Part shown: positions 57,874-64,000 of the stretch, in pieces
How the letters are laid out: each line of letters opens with the position of its first letter
Position numbering within the stretch: the stretch's first letter is position 1
DNA from: Marasmius tenuissimus
Taxonomy: Eukaryota > Basidiomycota > Agaricomycetes > Agaricales > Marasmiaceae
Length of the DNA stretch: 64,000 bases
Direction of reading: 5' to 3'
Assembly (NCBI GenBank): GCA_029532415.1
Contig: JAQOTA010000050.1
Location: 1,860,001 to 1,924,000, forward strand
Made by a program: the position numbers and the translations under genes
The notes under the pieces: generated by a model
The model's database searches: none
Seen by the model: only the letters and a program-made list of their open reading frames with translations
What the model was told of the DNA's origin: nothing

Positions 57874-60252
57874 TCAGCTGCTCAACGGAATAGAAATCAC
57901 GACGTACGCAATTGTAATCCCTGGCTTGGTGGCAAATATCCTCGCCTTCTTCTGCTCAGTCGTCTCTCCGACGAACTGAGGCTCCTCCTTGAGAGATATC
58001 TTGTATTTCGAGATGAGTATCGTGAGGATGGCGATCCCTTCGGTTTCGAAGAACCTAAAAGATGGGGATGGAGAGTGTCGGCGTGAAGCTTATGGAAGAA
58101 ATGACCATTCCTTACTTCCTGCCAATACAAGCTCGTGCGCCTAGAAATGCGGAGGGGAGGAGACAGTTCAAGTGAGTCCTCCATTTCGAACGAGCGAGAA
58201 ACGCGGCCCAACTTACCCCCACTAAACGGAAGGAATGCATCCCTCGGCCAGTTCTCCCTGAACCGCGATGGCTTGAACTCGTGCGGGTCCTTCCAGTATT
58301 TGGCTGCGTAGTGAGATTGTAGTCAGCGTCGAGTTGACTGACGGACAAATATCGAAACTACCACTCACGATTGTAGTGCAGACCGGAAACGCTGAGGGTA
58401 ATGCTAGTCCCTTGAGGAATGGGCACAGCTTTCGTCTCGCCCGCAGCGTTCTCGGCCACAAGGATGGTATCTTCAACACTGACTTTTGGTATGGCACATA
58501 CCTATCAAGTAACAGGGTGAGACTTTGATTATATCGGCGATGCAGTGAAGGCTCACTGGAGGGAACAGTCGGAGGGTTTCGTAGAATACGCTAATGTGGG
58601 TCGTTAGATACCGGAATAGACAGGGTTGAGAGGCGGGGAAGCGTACGCCAGCGATTGGGTGAATAAGGGCATCTCTTCGTAGGTCTTGTAAACAATGATG
58701 AGAACGGTGATGAAGGGTACTTGCGAACGAGCTCACCGGAATCCTGCCGTCAGGGATAAGTGACCTGATGTGTTGATACAAGATCTCTTGCTCTTCCTGG
58801 TAGAAGGCAAGAAGTCCAAACGTGTAGGCAAGAGTGTGGGCCGTTGTCTATGTTGTTGATGAGAAGTATATCAAGCTGACAGTACTAGTACTAATAAGTA
58901 GCGCACCTCATGCCCGGCGAGTAGAAAAATGAATATATTCCCCATCAACTCCCTCTCAGTCAGAGGAACCTCTCCATCGTTAGTAGGCAAGTCGTTTGCA
59001 TCAAGGAGACTACTAAATAAGTCATATCGCTCTTCTTTCTTCTCTGCGTGTCGGCGTCCGTTTATCATCTCGAGCATATATTTCTATCGGTCTCAATCAG
59101 CCCCGGGAGCCCATGTACAAGGCGAGCAGCACTCACATCGAGCTCCTCAAATGCCGACTTGACACGCCGCAGCCTCTCCGTTGCACCCAACAGCACGTCG
59201 GGACATAGCACCTTGATGAAAATATCTTCACTGACTGTACTCAGCGCTTCCTTGAACGTGAGTTTGTGACCCGACGGGAGTATCGTGTCGTCCTTCCACG
59301 ATATTCTTCGACCGAATCCTGCCACACCGATAACAAATAGAGCGATCTGTTAGGCCGCATACGTCAGTCCAGGCTCATAAACCTCAACGATCGCGAAGAG
59401 GGCTCACGGGAAGGGTGACGTCGATAACATGGTCAACCTCAATATCCTTGTTCATCCACACGTTATCGAAGAGGTCTAATACGATCCGGACGGTCTCGTC
59501 CCAGACCAATTTGTTGTTTCTCTGGAAGAAGGGTTAGAGGAGGATCGACAGGGTCGCATATACATAATTCGCGCACATCATTGAAAGCGGGAGAGGCGAT
59601 CTTCCTGTATTTCTTCCATAATTCGCCTTCGGACGCAACGATGTTGTTCCCGAACATTTGAAGTGATTTGTAGTTGTCGACTGGTTTTGGGAATCGGGCG
59701 CGTGAGGAAGTGATTTCCTTGGGACGACATCAGCGTGAGCGGTCAAAGGGCTTCTCATGCGCACCCTGATTGCTGCAGCGTTCGCCACGTTGATGTTGAT
59801 TTCATTGGGGAAGAGAGAAAACTTGAGAGGTCATCATATTAGTTACGGCTCGGGATCCAAAAAGTAGAATGTCAACACACATTGGCCATGATGTCCCAAC
59901 CGTGTTCCGCATATCCTGCGGGAAGTGTGATATTGTCTTTGTAGGTCCATGGATATTCTGGCGCAGAAACTCACTGTCGAACTTATTTCTGAACATATGG
60001 TTCCTTCCATGGATTACTCCAGGTACACGAGGAAGAAAGTTGATCAGGGGATTAGCCTGACTGAAAAGCATTCGAGCGCCAGGGTGAAATCTGAGGAGAG
60101 TCAAGATTTGCGGGGGAGGGGAATTAGAGATTGGCTTGTACTCACCCGACCGACGCAAGATGTTTTCTTGCATTCAGGGCCTTCTGGATGACATAGAGGA
60201 TAGCGAACGACAAGGCCAGCAGGCCAACCGATCTGGACGAGATGGGTTCCAT
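57874..60252 (-). CDS. Cytochrome P450 monooxygenase
   Basis: Fifteen exons on the minus strand (60146..60252, 59975..60090, 59881..59915, 59765..59821, 59577..59717, 59408..59521, 59137..59346, 58907..59083, 58737..58847, 58647..58684, 58557..58590, 58369..58501, 58217..58303, 58116..58140, 57874..58054) sum to 521 aa. An N-terminal hydrophobic anchor (VGLLALSFAILYVI) predicts ER attachment. Family motifs are intact: I-helix FLLAGHETTAHT, ExxR in YETLRLFPP, the KYWKDPHEFKPSRF segment, and heme loop FSGGARACIGRKFFETEG with the axial Cys. Many of these motifs are assembled across introns. Substrate unknown; no biosynthetic cluster is evident around it. Confidence 0.92.
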
Positions 60253-61291
60253 TCCAGACTGCAGTGAGGTGGGGAAAAGGAAGGATAAAAGAAGCCCATA
60301 GCTCCTGTAGGTCTCTAAATGGGAGCTGTACCTGACGACGTCTGACTCTCCTCACGCGGACATGTCGCAGACCTGTTGTTGTCGTTTGGAGTCACGATCG
60401 TTGGAATCAGACTCAGAGCCCAATCGAATGACACAGCTGAATTGCGTGGTTCGCCGAAGATTGAATGTCTGAGAAAAATATATAAGAGGCACGAGAAGCA
60501 TTTACGTGGAAGGATGAGATGGATCTTTAAGTCAATCAGAGAGAACAGTCGTGTGCGGCACGGGCACAATTGAATTCTAGCGGTATGACATATCCCAACA
60601 GAGATAGCGTTGTCCGAGAACGTGTCGATGCTTTCACCTCGATCGGAGGCTGTAGGAAAACCATCGGTTCAAAATTCGCGAAGCGGAGAGCGAGAGAACG
60701 AACAAAATATTTATTTATTTTCCATTGAAAGGTAATATTAGGGTTAGGGTTAGGACTACCTACCGGCATAAAAAAAGGAGCCCACCTAGCCAGAGTGGCC
60801 GTGGCAGGACAGGAAAATATTGAGACGGTGCATGAGCCTAAGCCCATACAAACCGCAGACACCCTCTGAATGGACAAGGTCGCCGTGCTATGAAGGATCT
60901 CCACGGCCCACAAACCGCAGTTCGTGAAGGGGCTTGTGCCATCAAGGTAAGTATGAGTTGCCAATATGTCAACTGCTTGGTTTTATACCCACCAGTGCGC
61001 GCACGGACCATGTGGTGCACGAGGATGCGAGGTGAACGTCCTGGACCCGGTTGAACATGACGCTGACAGAACCGCTGAGCTGGGACATAAATCTCGAACA
61101 CGCACTCGAGTACCAGCAGCATCGGCAAGATAGGTTGTACAATCATCGTGCAGAGTGTAACATTGATCTGGTAGGTAAAGATACATGGGGACTAATCAAC
61201 AATAATCCTAGAAACTGTCGGGAACATGTAAAGTAGGAGGAAAGAAATAAAGATATGCAACGCGACTCGACTCGGAACGACCCCAAGAACA
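60253..61291. other. Intergenic region with a short telomere-like repeat
   Basis: No supportable gene. Three tandem TTAGGG-type units occur near 60731..60748. Confidence 0.45.
60731..60748 (+). repeat. Interstitial TTAGGG repeat, about three units
   Basis: TTAGGGTTAGGGTTAGGA, the telomere motif of most filamentous fungi, far too short to be a telomere. Confidence 0.8.
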
Positions 61292-63356
61292 TCAGACTGC
61301 CGTCGTGTTCGACCTCTTCAGTCGACTATTGTCCGTATTCGCAGCGGTCGACGTAGCAGGACCCGCAGTGCCGGCCCTCGCGTTCGACGTCGACGTTGTT
61401 GGTGCTCTTGGTTTCTCCGGCGATGCAGTCCGTTCGGCATCATCCTTCGCCACCATTCGAGCCTGAGCGAAGAACAGTCTCGCAGGTCGATTACTGATGT
61501 TCTCGATGAAGTACTGGTTTCCTGAGAAAAAGTAGATACACGTTAGGCAAACGGGAGGATTCGTCAGAGTCAGGCCACTCACCTCGAGGAACCATGAACA
61601 TTCCGCCCGTACATAGTATTATACTAGTTTCGTTGATCTTGACGTTCACTGCCCCCTCCATTATACAGAACACCTGGAAGATATCGCGTCAGAACATGGT
61701 GATTTCTCAGACTCTGGCGGACGCCACGCACGTAGGTATTGTCTTTAGTGGTTTTACTAGGTTTACTGCGCTTGGGTGGTATGAGCAATTGCCCAGCCGC
61801 AATGAACTGCTCGTCTCCAAAGATCTTCTGGAACTCCCATTCTGCACCTGCAGCTCTCTGAGTCGTAACCTTGCTGGGAGGACAAGCGATTCCTGAAGAA
61901 TACAAAAGATTTTGAGCAAGATAGTAAAAGAGCCCGCACGCGGTCAACAACCTACGTTTCTCTAAAAGCTGTTTGGTCGCCCAATCAAATACCTCTCCAC
62001 GCTCTGCACTATCGACATCCCATCCTTCTTCCGGATTCGCCACAGCTTCAGGTGCATAACTCCGACTCCTTGTCGATCGCTTGCGTTTCTTCGAGGCAGC
62101 ACCCAAAGGTTCGGCAGGTTCCTCTGGTATACGGATGATTTCTCGGATATGAGGGACCAGAATCTGGCCGTTCTTGTGATTAGGTCGACCATAGACAACT
62201 TTCTCGTTCCTCCAAAACTGGAGTGGCTTATACGACTTTCGCTGAGAGCGACGAACACCTGAAACATCAGGGGGGAGAAAAAGATTAGATAGAGATACGA
62301 AGCACAAATTTGAAAGATACGCACCTTCAACTCGGTTCTCCTTCAAACTCGACGACTGTCCCTTCGTCGCCTTGGCTCGCCGTGCGACAACCTCCTTTGG
62401 CTCTTCTACCCTTATCTTCTTGCCTTTCGGTTGCTCTTCTGGTTCTTCCTCCTCCTCCTCTTCCTCGTCTTGAGGACCTGGTACGTCCACATCATCCGGA
62501 AGTTGAGACATATCGCCTTCCAAATCATCGAAATCGTCATGACCAGCCCTAGGGGTATGCGCCGACGGCCTTCCCTTCGTCGAAGCCTTGGGAGTCGACA
62601 TGTCTTGAGCTTGGGATTTCGACCGGGGAGCCGGTACCGGCGTCGAACTTCGGTCGTCCTCTTGCTCCTGCTCCTCCTCTTCATCGTCATTATCAAGCGC
62701 CACAAAGGACTGTTGCGATGGTGAAGGAGAATCATCAATAGGAAGGTCGTTATCAGAATAGTTGCCTGCGCCATTGGTGGTCAGACTCATGTCAAAGTCA
62801 TCTTCGACACTATGTTGTTGTGACAGACGAGATGGACCGGCTGAGCGTCCGTTGGTGCGAGAGCGATGGGCAGCGGAGTGAGGTGAAGGTATCGAGTCGT
62901 AGAGGTCGTTTGTGGACCGTGAAACGGGCCGTGAACGTGCACTCGGTCGCGAGATGGGTGGTGATGAGGGTTGTCGGGCGTTAGCAATGTAGTGAATAGG
63001 ACCTGAGATGGGAATTATAATCATGAGCACAAGAAACGAAATTTGAGAGAAAACCACGACGCACTGTCAACGAGATCCATATCTTCCTCCCCACCACCAT
63101 CGTCCTCATCCTCGAAATCTTCTTCTGGTAGAGATTGGTTCTTCTTCTTCTTCCCTTTGACTTGATACGGCGTAAGAGTATCCGCCTGACGAACAACATC
63201 CTCGAACGGTTCGAAGCCATCCGAGCCTACTTCCGTTCTCTGAACACGGACCCCAGTCTTCTTAGCCACATCGAAGTTCTCGCCTCGGAAAGGAACATGA
63301 GGTTTCGGAGGTCCACGTCTTGTGCCTGTGCTACTTCTTCGTGGTGCATCAGGCAT
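61292..63356 (-). CDS. Inner kinetochore protein CENP-C/Mif2
   Basis: Minus-strand exons 63065..63356, 62335..63002, 61956..62258, 61732..61892, 61583..61673 and 61292..61522 encode 581 aa. CENP-C binds the CENP-A nucleosome and builds the kinetochore. The N-terminus (TRRGPPKPHVPFRGENFDVAKKTG in parts) resembles the Mif2 N-terminal region; a long acidic/Ser-rich linker follows. The CENP-C motif is GVRRSQRKSYKPLQFWRNEK, with the Arg residues and the aromatic-Trp pair that contact the nucleosome. The C-terminal cupin dimerisation domain has VFCIMEGAVNVKINETS, GGMFMVPRGN and QYFIENISNRPARLFFAQ. Complete and probably essential. Confidence 0.93.
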
Positions 63357-63660
63357 TGAGTGGGAACCCGTTCTTGAAGTTTTGTTGTCGGCGTTGAGCT
63401 TGGCCTGTGTGATGGTCTTACTTTGGCGATGAAATCAAACGAAAGACGCGTGTGGTTGTGTTTGTATTGTGGTCACGGGACTTTATGCTGCCTTCTTTTC
63501 CGTTCCATTTCTCAGGTTGTAGCCGTGCGCTAATCAAGCGGGCAGTATCAAGGTGCTATGCAACGCAGACTGTTCAGACGCGACCGAAAGCAGGAGATAA
63601 AGGTATTTTCTCAATATAATCGCCTACGTTTTCTCGTCAAAACTCAACAGAAGTTCCCAT
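63357..63660. promoter_or_regulatory. Divergent promoter region between Mif2 and the thiouridylase gene
   Basis: About 300 bases between two divergent genes. No specific element was recognised. Confidence 0.4.
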
Positions 63661-64000
63661 AGTGGTGGTCGGAATGTCGGGGGGAGTGGACTCTTCGGTA
63701 ACGGCGAGATTACTCGCTGACCAGGTACGCTTTATAGAAAGCCGTGCACGCAGGCAAGCTCACGATTTTTAGGACTGCGACCTCTCTGCCGTATTCATGC
63801 GGAACTGGGACACACGAGACGAATCTGGGACAGACCACGGATGTCAATGGGAACGGGATTGGCAAGACGTCGAACGCGTTTGTAGATCGCTAGGGATACC
63901 TTGCAAAATGGTGGGCCACAACATCTTCCTCTCCTACCAGATACCTCGACTCAGACGTTACCCCAGATCGACCTCTCAAAAGAGTACTGGAACAGAATAT
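63661..64000 (+). CDS. tRNA-specific 2-thiouridylase (MnmA/Slm3/Mtu1 family), 3' end beyond window
   Basis: Exon ends at 63724, then 63773..63901 or so, then the third exon begins near 63968 and runs off the edge. The PP-loop ATP-binding motif MSGGVDSSVTARLL is followed by FMRNWDTRDESGTDHGCQWERDW, typical of the fungal mitochondrial enzyme that thiolates U34 of tRNA Lys, Glu and Gln, and then DLSKEYWNRI. The N-terminus is unresolved: an ATG near 63558 leads to a donor at 63603, but joining it to the PP-loop exon at the CAACAG acceptor does not keep frame, so the start is unassigned. Confidence 0.85.

Noticed and set aside
60536..60964. 142-aa minus-strand frame between the P450 and Mif2 genes
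   Set aside because: No domain, contains the telomere-like repeat as Pro-Asn codons, no splice partners.

Overview
The window is nuclear DNA of a basidiomycete fungus, most likely an Agaricomycete. Genes are intron-dense with introns of about 50-60 bases (GT-AG). Recognisable families include an SSK1-type HOG response regulator, ARS2, ESF2, a CENP-C/Mif2 homologue, a class E P450, a basidiomycete-style F-box protein and a Tnp2-class transposase. All exon models below were built by hand; where a total length is given, the summed exons are divisible by three.

Layout. 1-2.8 kb: 3' part of an arylamine N-acetyltransferase and a PLP group II decarboxylase, same strand. 3-6.6 kb: gene-poor, one doubtful ORF. 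6.6-20.6 kb: a C2H2 zinc-finger gene on the minus strand, split by one large DNA transposon (7497-20484, 12,988 bp). The transposon has 12-bp perfect terminal inverted repeats (similarity runs to about 60 bp), a perfect 7-bp target duplication ATTGGCC, and three same-strand cargo genes: a Tnp2/CACTA-like transposase (1058 aa), a TET/JBP-type 2OG-Fe(II) oxygenase (about 1019 aa) and an unknown 680-aa companion. Removing the element plus one target copy rejoins the zinc-finger reading frame exactly. 20.8-23 kb: a small spliced gene and RPL2 (uL2). 25-27 kb: a protein with two LIM-domain-binding (LDB/PtaB-like) domains. 29.2-43.3 kb: a compact housekeeping block (SSXT/SS18-like, SH3 protein, ESF2, ARS2, SSK1). 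43.3-49.3 kb: gene-poor DNA with two non-autonomous elements. 49.3-53.4 kb: a second zinc-finger gene converging on a second two-domain LDB gene. 54-64 kb: a small acidic protein, an F-box protein, a 15-exon P450, Mif2/CENP-C and the 5' part of a mitochondrial tRNA 2-thiouridylase.

The most interesting system is the transposon that combines a Tnp2-type transposase with a putative 5-methylpyrimidine dioxygenase and a companion protein, caught inside a host regulatory gene. Second are the two paralogous loci encoding LDB proteins with an internally duplicated domain, each lying near a paralogue of the same zinc-finger gene.
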